Source: Fibrobacterota bacterium
GTDB taxonomy: Bacteria; Fibrobacterota; Chitinivibrionia; Chitinivibrionales; Chitinispirillaceae
Assembly (NCBI GenBank): GCA_023412475.1
Contig: JAEYNR010000049.1
Location: 1 to 64,000 of the forward strand
DNA: 64,000 nucleotides
Direction: 5' to 3'
Shown here: positions 8,844-17,977 of the stretch, piece by piece
Layout of the letters: each line of letters begins with the position of its first letter
Numbering within the stretch: the stretch's first letter is position 1
The notes under the pieces: generated by a model
The model's database searches: none
The model's input: only the letters and a program-made list of their open reading frames with translations
What the model was told of the DNA's origin: nothing
Position numbers and translations under genes: made by a program

Positions 8844-10424
8844 TTGGAAAATGTTCCTGGAAAACAGCTAATTAAAAATTCGGCTCTGATTCTTTTCAAC
8901 ACAGGCTTCATGATGGTTCTATCCTGGGGCATCTCCATCTGGATCGCCCGAAAACTCGGACCATCCAACTATGGTATATTTAATCTTGTTTTATGGCTCT
9001 CAAATACAGTTACTTGGGCCGTTGGTATGGGCCTGATTCATGCTGTTACAAAATTCATTGCTGAGTTCAAGGGAAGAAATAACACATCTTCTCTTAAACC
9101 CATCATCTTTTATGTCCTAAAAATTGAACTTATAATAACAAGCTTTACAGCATTGGTGCTAATTTTCCTGAGATCAGAAATAGCAGACTACTTCTTTTCT
9201 CCGGACGAATCGTTCTATTTTTTTATTGCAGCCCTGGGCTTGGTCCCTGGAATTATAACCGCTGTCTTTTCCGCTGCAATTGAAGGCATTCAAAAATTCG
9301 TATACTTTACCTATGCAAACCTGGTAATAACACCACTCTCCTTTGCAGCAAAAATCATAGTTCTGCTGATGGACAAAAGTATAACAGGACTTATGATAGT
9401 CATGCTCCTCTTTTCCTGTGTTAATGCTTTTTTCTATGGATATATACTCTACCGTGAAGGCGTTATCACTAAAAACAACAAAGGTCTGACCAGGGATGTT
9501 AAAAAAAGGATCATGTTATATAACAAAAGCATACTGGCCATTATTTTATGCGATAAAATCGTGTGGGATAAAAGTGAAAATTTCTTTTTAGGCAGATTCT
9601 GCAATGCTATCGAGATCGGTTATTACAACCTGGGTTACAATCTTGCTCAGAGATTCATGACCATCATTCCCATAGCTTTCTGGAAAGTCCTCTTCCCAAA
9701 GATGTCCTCTTATTGCGGCTCAGGCGATAGAGAAAAGATGAAAAGACTCTTTTATATCTCAATCCGATATCTGGCATTCTTCTCCTTTCCGGTAGGTACA
9801 GCCGGAATGATCCTTTCACATCAACTAATCCTGCATCTGTACGGAACAGACTTTACCGGAGCACGGCAGGTTCTCCAGATTATTTTTTTCAGCTCCATTA
9901 TCTCAAGTCTGGCTAATCCCGGATCAGCTATTCTCTATGGTTTCGATAAACAATCATTTATCTACAAATATGGTATGGTATTGGCCGCTATCAACATTGT
10001 GATGAGTGTTTTCCTGATAAAACCCTACGGTGCACTCGGTGCAGCTTTCTGCCACAGCCTAACCACCATTCTGGGATCTGTAGGTGGCCTTATCTATACC
10101 TGTTTGACTATGAAACTCACTTTCCCTTTCATCTCAATCCTGAAAATCACCTGCTCCACCATATTTATGGGCTCTACCATAAAACTATTGACCCTTCAAA
10201 ACAACTCCCTCTCTGGCTTTGTTGTCTCCATTATAGCTGGTTGTCTGGTTTATGCCACTTTTTCCTTTTTTCTTGCTACTTTTGAAACTGAAGATTCAGC
10301 TTTACTAAATAGTATAAAATCGATTCTCCCTTCTCCACTGAGATCAATAGTATCCTCTTTTGAAAATCTGGCAATCAGCATTAAAAAAAAATACCCGTCT
10401 CCAATAAGCTCCCAAAAACACTAA
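8844..10424 (+). CDS. Wzx-type polysaccharide flippase (MOP superfamily)
   Basis: A 526-residue polytopic membrane protein with about 14 hydrophobic segments. The opening matches the oligosaccharide-flippase pattern (LIKNSALILFNTG, then WIARKLGPSNYGIFNLV). The protein should move lipid-linked oligosaccharides across the inner membrane. The start is a TTG preceded by GGAG at about 8 nt. The C-terminus ends in a polar lysine- and serine-rich tail. It is 16 bp downstream of the GT4 gene, consistent with one transcription unit. The sugar cannot be predicted. Confidence 0.9.
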   Translation: MENVPGKQLIKNSALILFNTGFMMVLSWGISIWIARKLGPSNYGIFNLVLWLSNTVTWAVGMGLIHAVTKFIAEFKGRNNTSSLKPIIFYVLKIELIITSFTALVLIFLRSEIADYFFSPDESFYFFIAALGLVPGIITAVFSAAIEGIQKFVYFTYANLVITPLSFAAKIIVLLMDKSITGLMIVMLLFSCVNAFFYGYILYREGVITKNNKGLTRDVKKRIMLYNKSILAIILCDKIVWDKSENFFLGRFCNAIEIGYYNLGYNLAQRFMTIIPIAFWKVLFPKMSSYCGSGDREKMKRLFYISIRYLAFFSFPVGTAGMILSHQLILHLYGTDFTGARQVLQIIFFSSIISSLANPGSAILYGFDKQSFIYKYGMVLAAINIVMSVFLIKPYGALGAAFCHSLTTILGSVGGLIYTCLTMKLTFPFISILKITCSTIFMGSTIKLLTLQNNSLSGFVVSIIAGCLVYATFSFFLATFETEDSALLNSIKSILPSPLRSIVSSFENLAISIKKKYPSPISSQKH

Positions 10425-10802
10425 ATTTTCCCAGTTAAATTACTATCGCCAATTTTGAATTTCTCTCTAAAAAACATTCCGCCTTTCCCTACCCGGTATT
10501 GCAAAGAAAGCTCTATTTCTTGAGCCTTGCAAGGGCGAGATCATGCATAACCCAAGCAAGAGCTACTGCCGCAGCTTACGGAGCCAACCTCACAGCACCC
10601 TCTTAAGCCCCGATAGGGGCGGCATACCTCATCATAATGGAATTGTTGAAACAGACATGTGCTGACTATTCCTGGATTACCGTTTTTTAACTTAACAGCC
10701 CCTCAAATTTCGTTTCAACATTGAAATAAAGATCAAGAGTCCTGAATCTTAACAATACTTTTTCATAACCGGTAATGCTAAACGTATTTTACATATATAA
10801 TT
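10425..10802. other. intergenic gap with a GC-rich repeat-like island
   Basis: This 378-bp gap contains a conspicuous GC-rich island (about 10495-10640) described separately. The rest is AT-rich, and no promoter or terminator can be assigned confidently. Confidence 0.5.
10495..10640. repeat. GC-rich island with GCCCC-GATA-GGGGC hairpin
   Basis: A block much richer in G+C than its surroundings. It includes a 5-bp perfect stem GCCCC/GGGGC with a GATA loop at 10607-10620, followed by GGCATACCTCAT. A second nested inverted repeat (TTGCAA...TTGCAA with GAAA/TTTC) lies near 10499-10533. The AAGCCCC...GGGGCGGCATA core resembles short dispersed palindromes in many FCB-group genomes; that link is from memory of such sequences, not from a search. 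There is no coding frame. Confidence 0.45.
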
Positions 10803-11834
10803 ATGAAGAACAGACTCTCAAAAATCATACTGAAAATTATCAGAATTGTTGCAGTTGTACTCCCATTCATCTGGATCCTGTCCAAAATCGAATTTTCAAA
10901 ACTCGTTGCCGCATTTAATGCCATTCAATGGTGGACAATCCCTCTGATCCTCTCCATTACTCTGGTAACCATGTTCCTGCAGGGTTTGCGCTGGTGGATA
11001 CTGCTTCTTTCTTTCAATAAAGAGTTGAGATTCATTCAAACTATATCATATCACTTCAAATCCCTATTCTATTCTCTTGTCCTTCCCACCAGCGCCGCTC
11101 AGGATGTTGTCAGAACGCTAATGGTTGTAAAAAGGGCCGGCTCCTCCGCAAGCTGGAGCACAGCGTGGATATTTAAAATCACAGGTCTGATTGTCTCATT
11201 TTCCTTCTCTATCTATGGCTTGATCCTTTTATCCGATTCTGCGGTTTCAGCTACGCTTGTTAAAGCATCGCTTATCCCTTTTGTGGCAATCTGTATTCTG
11301 ATTGCATTTTCCTTTTCAAAAAAACTTACTACTCCCTTTAGAAGCCTGGCCAGAAAAATCACACCACCACGCTATCTCTCAAAGATAGAAAATCTACGGG
11401 AAGCCATCTATCAGTTCAGATACAGAAAAAAAAGTGTCCTCCTTACCACTTTTATAACCATAATCGTTCAATTTCTGGTAATAACAGGCACTATAATGAC
11501 AATTAAAGGAATTACTGGTTCCTTTTTTCCAAAAGAGTGTTTTGCCTATATTCCACTGATCGAAATCATCAGCATGGCGCAACCATTTACACCAAATGGC
11601 ATGGGGGTCAGAGAAGCCCTGTTTGCAATGATGTTTAAACACCTCAAACTCTCTTCCGAGCAATTAGGTGTTTATATCCTTATTGCCAATTTATCTATAC
11701 TGATGAAGCTGGTAGGAGCCATTCCTATAATATGCGAAATGATTTTAAATTTCAATACAAACCACAAAAATAATACAATCAAGTCCCGGTGTAAAAATTC
11801 GTCTCAAAAAAGCGCGAATTCAACACTTCAATAA
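10803..11834 (+). CDS. UPF0104 / LPG-synthase-like integral membrane protein
   Basis: A 343-residue protein with about seven to eight transmembrane helices in the pattern of the lysylphosphatidylglycerol synthase TM-region family. Landmarks are an early LQGLRWWILL, SLVLPTSAAQDVVRTL in the place of the usual LPxxxGxD motif, and EIISMAQPFTPNGMGVREALFA near the C-terminus. Members flip or modify lipids or glycolipids, often beside glycosyltransferases; the specific role here is unknown. The last 56 bp overlap the 3' end of the convergent methyltransferase gene. It is separated from the flippase gene by the GC-rich island, so it may have its own promoter. Confidence 0.85.
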   Translation: MKNRLSKIILKIIRIVAVVLPFIWILSKIEFSKLVAAFNAIQWWTIPLILSITLVTMFLQGLRWWILLLSFNKELRFIQTISYHFKSLFYSLVLPTSAAQDVVRTLMVVKRAGSSASWSTAWIFKITGLIVSFSFSIYGLILLSDSAVSATLVKASLIPFVAICILIAFSFSKKLTTPFRSLARKITPPRYLSKIENLREAIYQFRYRKKSVLLTTFITIIVQFLVITGTIMTIKGITGSFFPKECFAYIPLIEIISMAQPFTPNGMGVREALFAMMFKHLKLSSEQLGVYILIANLSILMKLVGAIPIICEMILNFNTNHKNNTIKSRCKNSSQKSANSTLQ

Positions 11835-12534
11835 AAGTACCAGATTTCGCGGTTCGTCGAATGTCAAAAATAACAGATGTTGACAATGAAGGAAATAGTC
11901 TGGATAGCAATCGCGAGCAGAGTGCCGGAAAAGGGTAAAAGCCACTGCCTTCAAATCTGGAAAGTTTGAAGTAGCTGTCACATTCTATAAACTTTCTGAA
12001 TGATGGCACGGTAAAACCTCTGACATGAGGTCCAAGTGTTTTTAAACAAGTCGGCTGCTCACCTAATAAAACCGCCAACCTGTCATGCCACGCTGCAAGG
12101 TTTGGAACACCCACTACCAACAATCCGTCAGGCTTTACAGTACGGGATATTTCTGAAAAGACAAAAAATATCTCTTTGAGATGCTCAGCGACCTGATTAA
12201 TAATGATGACATCAAAAAACTTATCAGTATAAGGAAGTGGTTCATGCTCGATGTCAACAGAACAGACATCTATCCCCCTCTCGCGGCACCTGCAGCAATA
12301 AGGATCATAAAACTCAATGCCGTAAAGATCACATTCTGCACCACTGTCATCACGAATTCTAATCAGATCATCACCGCTACCACAACCTATATCAAGTATC
12401 TTTAATTTTTGCAAACCCGAAGATCGCGCATATTCTTTTACAAAACCCGATACCACATCTCGCCCATAGGATAGATATTCCGTACTTCCCTTTAAACGAA
12501 TGCCCAAACTATACAACTTACTGAAAAACCCCAT
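11779..12534 (-). CDS. SAM-dependent methyltransferase (class I)
   Basis: About 251 residues. The SAM-binding motif I is LDIGCGSGDDL, the acidic end of beta-2 is GIEFYD, and post-I/motif II elements are FDVIIINQVAEH and KPDGLLVVGVPN, all typical of Methyltransf_11 enzymes. The C-terminal region has PHVRGFTVPSFRKFI, seen in methyltransferases that modify sugars or lipid-linked glycans, but the substrate is unknown. ATG 12534 gives MGFFSKLYSLG; longer in-frame starts (ATG 12567, TTG 12579) exist and neither has a clear Shine-Dalgarno. Its 3' end overlaps the convergent membrane-protein gene. It follows the YfhO-type gene by 82 bp on the same strand. Confidence 0.85.
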   Translation of the reverse strand: MGFFSKLYSLGIRLKGSTEYLSYGRDVVSGFVKEYARSSGLQKLKILDIGCGSGDDLIRIRDDSGAECDLYGIEFYDPYCCRCRERGIDVCSVDIEHEPLPYTDKFFDVIIINQVAEHLKEIFFVFSEISRTVKPDGLLVVGVPNLAAWHDRLAVLLGEQPTCLKTLGPHVRGFTVPSFRKFIECDSYFKLSRFEGSGFYPFPALCSRLLSRLFPSLSTSVIFDIRRTAKSGTFIEVLNSRFFETNFYTGT

Positions 12535-12616
12535 AATGTGATTCTTTTTTCTAAGATTGCTGCACATGGCCTGAAACAATCTGCATTTGCCAGTCTAAAA
12601 CAATATCTATTGGAAA

Positions 12617-15106
12617 TCAGTACTCAACAAGTACACCGTTTTTTCCAGGCACAGACACATTGCTGTTTTTATTAACAGAAGAACCTTTCCTTCTTTTCCT
12701 GTTAATAATTAATAACAGCCAATACCCCGAAAGAATAAGCATCATACCAATTGATACAATTGCAGCTTTACCTACAACCATTGAACGTGGAATCATCTCC
12801 ACAACATGTTTTCCCCCGGTGATTGGAACCGCCATCCAGGCATAATCAGCCTGGTAATAATCAGTCTTTTTTCCATCAACCCGTATCTCCCATCCTGGAT
12901 AATAGATCTCTGAAATTCGAAGAAAACCATCTCCAGGAGAAGAAATTTCCGCTTTTCTGTAATTAGGAGTATACTCCTTCCAGGAAACCGACATATTCCC
13001 AAGTATCGAATCAGTATTGGCCTGTTGCATCTGAGGTGCACTCGTTAAAGCCACTGTATTGCGATAATCATAACTCCCATCATTGAGTGCATTTAATATC
13101 TGTGCAGAATCCATTACCACATATCTGGATGCAAAGGAAATTCTACCTAACGCATGCTCATTTTTAACCGCCATTAGCCTTCCCTGAGAACGAATAAGAT
13201 AGTATTGAACGTTTGCCAGATTAAGATAGGGATTACCCCTCATAAGTTCTTCAGTTTTCAGATAAGCCTGACCATCTCCAGAGAAACCTATCAGCGAGGA
13301 AAAAAAGTTTCTATCCTGCTGATCCCCCCTGAAATCCCTGTACCACCTCAATTCATTATCATGAAAACCACCTATCCCCTCAAGACCGTAAATTCCTTCA
13401 CTATTGCGAATAGCCATTGCTCCAGGAAGAGAAAAACAGCGAAATGGAGTTGTTTTCATTTCATTGCCAAGCCTGGTGAGTACCTCTTCCTGCCTGACAA
13501 ACCGCTCAGGATCTATAAGCTCAATAAACCCGTTTCTCTTCCCCTTCAATTGAAGTGACGGCTTTGTACCAATATCAATCCTTAATGCATCCACAAGACC
13601 AAAAAGAAACACTGTTGCTATAAAAACCGGTGCACTCACTTTACCCTTTATCACACCATACAGTAACATCATTGTACTGATTGCAAAAAACATCCAAAGC
13701 CACAGGTAGGGAACAAACTGCTCTGAAAAGTTTATATCAAACACAGTTTTTTTATTCTGATCGAGCAAAGCATTAGCAAATAAGCCCTGGACAAAACCCT
13801 TATTTGAAAACAAAAAGGTTATCACAAAACAACCAGCAATTGCCAGTAATATTCCTTTAACCCACTTTTTCTGTGATACCTCACTCATCCGGGAGAGCTT
13901 GCCTTCTGCAACATCCTTAAGAAACAATCCTGCCAACAGTATCACTCCAAAAGAATACCAGAAGGTAATCATCGATGCTGCTCTGAATTTACTTACACCT
14001 GGCACGATATGATAGGCAAGCTTGTATATGATGGAGTGCTCACCCAACGAGTATAAAAGAAAGAAAATGGAAAGCCCTGCCCAGAAATACCGATGTACTC
14101 CAGGTTTTCTGATAACAGCAAGCACTCCCAGCAATAACACAATCGCCCCGGCATATTCAGTGTTAAGCTTGATAGGATTCTGTCCCCAGTAATGATCGAA
14201 ATAATTTACAAACTCAGGAACCCACAAGGAAAATATTTCAGGCCAATGCATAGACCAGGATGCCGCATACTCAAAACCCCGGTCCACTCCACGGACCGAA
14301 AACGCATTCTTGACATACATATAAGAAGGAAGAAGCTGTATAAGCCCTACCCCCAGGCCTATAAATATGGCAACCCAGAAATACAAAGCAAGAGAAACCA
14401 CTGTCCCTTTGCTTTTCTTCTGCACCATCGCAACTACCATTGAAACCAGCCAGTAAAAAAACAATCCCCACAACGAAAAGTAGGTCATCTGAATATGGGA
14501 AGTTAAAAGCATCATGCCCACTCCCAAACCCACAAACGATGCGTTACGTATGCCCGGGGCATCCATCAAAGCCTTCAATCGCCAGACAACAAAAGGCAGC
14601 AATGCAATCACATACATCTTTCCATCATGTCCCCCGAAAATCAAGGATACAAACTGAGGATTGAGCATGTAAAATGTCCCACAAACAAAAGAGAGAGCCC
14701 GGCTGCATCCGAAGCCTTTTCGCATCAACAGAAAAAAGAATACTCCAGCAAGGAAAATATGAAACACCATCTTCATGCCTATCGACCGGGGAATCGAAAA
14801 AAGAAGGTGCATGACCATTGATGGTGGATAAATGGCATCTCCAAAGATTGCATCTATAGATGGCATCCCCGATAACCTGGAATTAAACCACATTGGAAAC
14901 TGCTTGAATTGCAATACTGAATTCTTCAGGAAATACTTGTTATCCAATCCCCCTAGCTGGTCTGAGCTGTAGAACATCTTGTCAGAAAAGAAAAACTGGC
15001 CAAATATTACAAGCAACAACAAGGCAAAACCCGCATAATAAAACCAGGTTCTGCGAAATAACTTCTTAAAAGAAGACTCGCTCTTCTCAGGGGTTTTGTT
15101 AACCAC
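12617..15106 (-). CDS. YfhO-family polytopic membrane protein
   Basis: About 829 residues. A dozen or more transmembrane helices fill the first 520, followed by a soluble C-terminal domain (residues about 530-780) and a final TM helix before a basic tail. An early DQLGGLD and a long first loop with FPMWFNSRLSGMP fit the bacterial YfhO/PMT-like GT-C group, which moves sugars from polyprenyl carriers onto envelope polymers. The start is a GTG at 15104-15106 with AGGAGG (15112-15117) 5 nt upstream. The longer frame to 15151 would place this perfect ribosome site inside the coding region. Neighbours gmhB, a methyltransferase and convergent polysaccharide genes suggest envelope glycan modification. 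Confidence 0.8.
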   Translation of the reverse strand: MVNKTPEKSESSFKKLFRRTWFYYAGFALLLLVIFGQFFFSDKMFYSSDQLGGLDNKYFLKNSVLQFKQFPMWFNSRLSGMPSIDAIFGDAIYPPSMVMHLLFSIPRSIGMKMVFHIFLAGVFFFLLMRKGFGCSRALSFVCGTFYMLNPQFVSLIFGGHDGKMYVIALLPFVVWRLKALMDAPGIRNASFVGLGVGMMLLTSHIQMTYFSLWGLFFYWLVSMVVAMVQKKSKGTVVSLALYFWVAIFIGLGVGLIQLLPSYMYVKNAFSVRGVDRGFEYAASWSMHWPEIFSLWVPEFVNYFDHYWGQNPIKLNTEYAGAIVLLLGVLAVIRKPGVHRYFWAGLSIFFLLYSLGEHSIIYKLAYHIVPGVSKFRAASMITFWYSFGVILLAGLFLKDVAEGKLSRMSEVSQKKWVKGILLAIAGCFVITFLFSNKGFVQGLFANALLDQNKKTVFDINFSEQFVPYLWLWMFFAISTMMLLYGVIKGKVSAPVFIATVFLFGLVDALRIDIGTKPSLQLKGKRNGFIELIDPERFVRQEEVLTRLGNEMKTTPFRCFSLPGAMAIRNSEGIYGLEGIGGFHDNELRWYRDFRGDQQDRNFFSSLIGFSGDGQAYLKTEELMRGNPYLNLANVQYYLIRSQGRLMAVKNEHALGRISFASRYVVMDSAQILNALNDGSYDYRNTVALTSAPQMQQANTDSILGNMSVSWKEYTPNYRKAEISSPGDGFLRISEIYYPGWEIRVDGKKTDYYQADYAWMAVPITGGKHVVEMIPRSMVVGKAAIVSIGMMLILSGYWLLLIINRKRRKGSSVNKNSNVSVPGKNGVLVEY

Positions 15107-15235
15107 AAACTCCTCCTGTAGGATATTTATGAAAATGAAATCAAAATTCAATTATAATTTGTGCGCACACCGCTGCCGTATATAGCTCCTGCATTAAGCT
15201 ACCTTTTCGTTTTTTTGCAGAATTTATTGCAGTTT

Positions 15236-15748
15236 TTACAAAAATCTCTCTACCTCTGCCAGACTCACAACATCATAATCCTCTTTAGAGTACTGACTCT
15301 TAATAATTATAGATTTGAGCCCGGGAAGCGAAATTCTGTCAGACTCCTTATCCCCAACCATCAGCGACTCGTTTATATCAATGTTAAAGTCCTTCGCAGC
15401 CTGAAGAATCATACCCGGTCCCGGCTTGCGGCAGCTTGAATCTTTCTTGTACATTTCGACCGTGGCATTGGGATGAAAAGGACAGTAATAAAATGCATCA
15501 ATCTTTATTCCCTGATTGCAGAACTGCTGCTGCATCCAGTCATGAAGCCTCTTTACATCATCTTCAGTAAAATATCCTTTTGCCACCCCTGCCTGATTTG
15601 TAACAACAACAAGCAGATATCCTTTGGATAAGGCCTTTTTACATAAATTAAAAATACCATCTGAGAAAATTATCTGCTCCGGCTTGTGAGGGTATGCGCA
15701 ATCGATGTTGATAACACCATCTCTGTCAAGGAACAACGCTTTTTTCAT
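15236..15748 (-). CDS. gmhB: D-glycero-D-manno-heptose 1,7-bisphosphate 7-phosphatase (GmhB-like)
   Basis: A 170-residue HAD phosphatase of the histidinol-phosphatase/GmhB class. Motif I is FLDRDGVIN, motif II VVTNQAGVAKG, and motif IV MVGDKESD. The zinc-loop region reads CPFHPN...SSCRKPGPGM; the family usually has Cys-x-His plus two further cysteines, and the first of those appears to be Ser here. GmhB makes the heptose precursor of LPS core or S-layer glycans, which fits the envelope genes around it. No gmhA, hldE or hldD is nearby. The gene starts 30 bp after the GH13 gene. Confidence 0.85.
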   Translation of the reverse strand: MKKALFLDRDGVINIDCAYPHKPEQIIFSDGIFNLCKKALSKGYLLVVVTNQAGVAKGYFTEDDVKRLHDWMQQQFCNQGIKIDAFYYCPFHPNATVEMYKKDSSCRKPGPGMILQAAKDFNIDINESLMVGDKESDRISLPGLKSIIIKSQYSKEDYDVVSLAEVERFL

Positions 15749-15778
15749 CTCTACAGCAACTTCTTCTTTATAAGACCA

Positions 15779-17065
15779 CTAAAAAAACAACACAATATCT
15801 GCAGGATCAAGTGTAAATGCAGGAGGAAGCGGTTCTTCACTGATCTTTTCAGAAAGCAAACCCACTGCCTTAGTGCAGTTCTTAACTTTTTCTGGTATCA
15901 TCCATTCTTCAACATCAGTTTCTGCAGTCAGTCGTTTATTAATACATACATAAACAGGAGGATTTCCGCAATCCGAATTTTTCTGAAGAAAAAGAAATGG
16001 CAGATGATATTCACACAATGCACTCCATTCACCCTCTTCACCTAAAACAGCAACACTTTTCTTTAAGGCATTAATCTGTTTTATCCACGAGGACAGATCC
16101 CATTGCGGTTTATCTACCTCTGCAGGCGTTCCCTTCACTACATCCATCCTGGTAGTAGCCCCATTCTCATATCCCATAGGCATCAGAAGCCCTTTTGAAT
16201 ACAGAGCAGCAACTGCATATCTGGACTTCTGAACATCCATGGTTCCGGGTTTCACTGAAGCTAATCTTTCTGTGTCATGTGATTCTGGAAATGAAATCGA
16301 AGGTGCAATCTTCTTGTTAAGACTGTGCTGTTCAATTGCCCAGGGTTTATCAAAATCCCACCACTTTGAGGAATTAAACAAAAAATCAAAGCCAACCGAG
16401 GAAAGCGCTTCTATTTCCGACATCTGACAACCAAGCGTCTCTGCAAAAAATCTGGTCTGAGGATACCGCTTTTTGGATGATGAGATCAGTCGTTGCCATA
16501 ACGCTGCAGGCACCTGATAAGCCGCATCACATCGAAACCCAAATATTCCCATCTCCTGGTAAAATCTGATTAGATCATCCCAATAATTCCACAATCCGTC
16601 GATATCCTTACTTTTTTCATTGTCGATTACCGCCAGATCACCCCATACTGTCACATTGGAGGCATCCGCAGGATCAACAGCATACGGACACATCAGTTTC
16701 CCCGAAGCATCACGTTTATACCACAACGGATGTGATTGGGTAAGAACCGAATCAAAAGCAGTATGGTTTATTACCAGATCCATAATCAGATCGAGCCCGT
16801 TTTCGATACACTTGCCTATAAAACTTTTTAATGGCGAAAAATCGGAAGGGTTATCTTGTGCATTTAGAAAAGCGGGATTAAGCCGGTAATAGTCCTTAAC
16901 TGCATACAAACTGCCGGAAAAACCGGTCTCATGAAAAGGATTCACATAAATGGCATTAAATCCCATGTTTTTTACATGAGAAATTACATCTGCCCATTTA
17001 TGCATGGTCTTAAAATGCCTGGGAAAGAGATTAAATATTAAAGGAATATCTTTATTGCTAGTCAC
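15779..17065 (-). CDS. GH13 (alpha-amylase family) enzyme
   Basis: A 428-residue TIM-barrel glycoside hydrolase/transferase. The four GH13 regions are present: DLVINHTA (I), GFRCDAAYQ with the nucleophile Asp near residue 180 (II), FFAETLG with the acid/base Glu near 208 (III) and FPESHDTER with the third Asp near 263 (IV). The spacing and the LWQRLI/FLFNSSKWWDF segments recall GH13_3 maltosyltransferases (GlgE) more than secreted amylases. There is no signal peptide, so it acts in the cytoplasm. The start is GTG, with AGGAGG 7 nt upstream inside panC, and the GTGA overlap implies coupled translation. Pairing with pantothenate synthesis is unusual. Confidence 0.85.
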   Translation of the reverse strand: MTSNKDIPLIFNLFPRHFKTMHKWADVISHVKNMGFNAIYVNPFHETGFSGSLYAVKDYYRLNPAFLNAQDNPSDFSPLKSFIGKCIENGLDLIMDLVINHTAFDSVLTQSHPLWYKRDASGKLMCPYAVDPADASNVTVWGDLAVIDNEKSKDIDGLWNYWDDLIRFYQEMGIFGFRCDAAYQVPAALWQRLISSSKKRYPQTRFFAETLGCQMSEIEALSSVGFDFLFNSSKWWDFDKPWAIEQHSLNKKIAPSISFPESHDTERLASVKPGTMDVQKSRYAVAALYSKGLLMPMGYENGATTRMDVVKGTPAEVDKPQWDLSSWIKQINALKKSVAVLGEEGEWSALCEYHLPFLFLQKNSDCGNPPVYVCINKRLTAETDVEEWMIPEKVKNCTKAVGLLSEKISEEPLPPAFTLDPADIVLFF

Positions 17066-17919
17066 AATGAGCCTCCTAAAACGATGTTATCTATCAGGCG
17101 AGTGCCACTTTCTAAAGTCCAACAGGCAATAGCAACAAGTGCTGTCGATTGCAAAATATCCAGTGATTTTAATTCTACAGGATCGACTATGCTAACATAT
17201 TCAGGCTTAAGAAGAGATGTTTGCCTTAATGTCTCAGCAATGGTCTCACCAATTACCAAAGCGTTTCGCTCTCCTCGGTTATATAGCTGCTCCACTTTTT
17301 TGAGACTCTTATAAATAAGAGCCGCATCCAGTTTTTCTGCAGCCGTGAGATAGGAATTCCTTGAACTCATCGCTAATCCGCTCTCTTCTCGGAAAATTGG
17401 AGCCGATTCGATTTTTACCGACAGATTCAGATCTTTTACCATTCTTCGAATAACCAGTAACTGCTGAGCATCCTTCTGTCCAAAGACCGCAATCTGAGGA
17501 TTAACAATATTAAGTAATTTTAAAACGACTGTAGCCGCTCCCCTGAAAAGATTTGGCCGGCTTATTCCACAAAGATTCTCTGCTACCTTTTCAACCGAAA
17601 CATAGGTACTGTAATTAGGTGGATACATATCCTCAAGAGAAGGAGCAAATATGATATCACAACCAGCATCCTCAGCTAAAATGCAATCCTGCTGAAACAC
17701 TCTGGGATACTTCTGGTAATCCTCACTGGGGCCAAACTGAGTCGGATTTACAAAAACACTCAATACCGATATATCAGAGACCTCACGGGCAATTTTGAGC
17801 AACGAAAGATGCCCCTTGTGTAATGCCCCCATTGTTGGCACCAGTGATACAGTGCTTCCACTTTTCTGATAAGTAAGCGAAAGATTTTTCATTTCAGCCG
17901 ATGATTTTACAATTTTCAT
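17062..17919 (-). CDS. panC: pantothenate synthetase PanC
   Basis: PanC condenses pantoate and beta-alanine with ATP to make pantothenate for coenzyme A. The 285 residues contain all signatures: PTMGALHKGHLSLL (HxGH-type nucleotide site), FVNPTQFGPSEDY, GQKDAQQL and MSSRNSYLTAAE. The length is normal. It is followed by the GH13 gene with a 4-bp GTGA overlap and preceded by the deoxynucleoside kinase gene with a 58-bp gap. panB and panD are not in the window. Confidence 0.97.
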   Translation of the reverse strand: MKIVKSSAEMKNLSLTYQKSGSTVSLVPTMGALHKGHLSLLKIAREVSDISVLSVFVNPTQFGPSEDYQKYPRVFQQDCILAEDAGCDIIFAPSLEDMYPPNYSTYVSVEKVAENLCGISRPNLFRGAATVVLKLLNIVNPQIAVFGQKDAQQLLVIRRMVKDLNLSVKIESAPIFREESGLAMSSRNSYLTAAEKLDAALIYKSLKKVEQLYNRGERNALVIGETIAETLRQTSLLKPEYVSIVDPVELKSLDILQSTALVAIACWTLESGTRLIDNIVLGGSL

Positions 17920-17977
17920 ATACTTTCCTTAAAACAAACTGTTGAGCACATTTTTTTCTAAACCAGCAGCCTTAACT

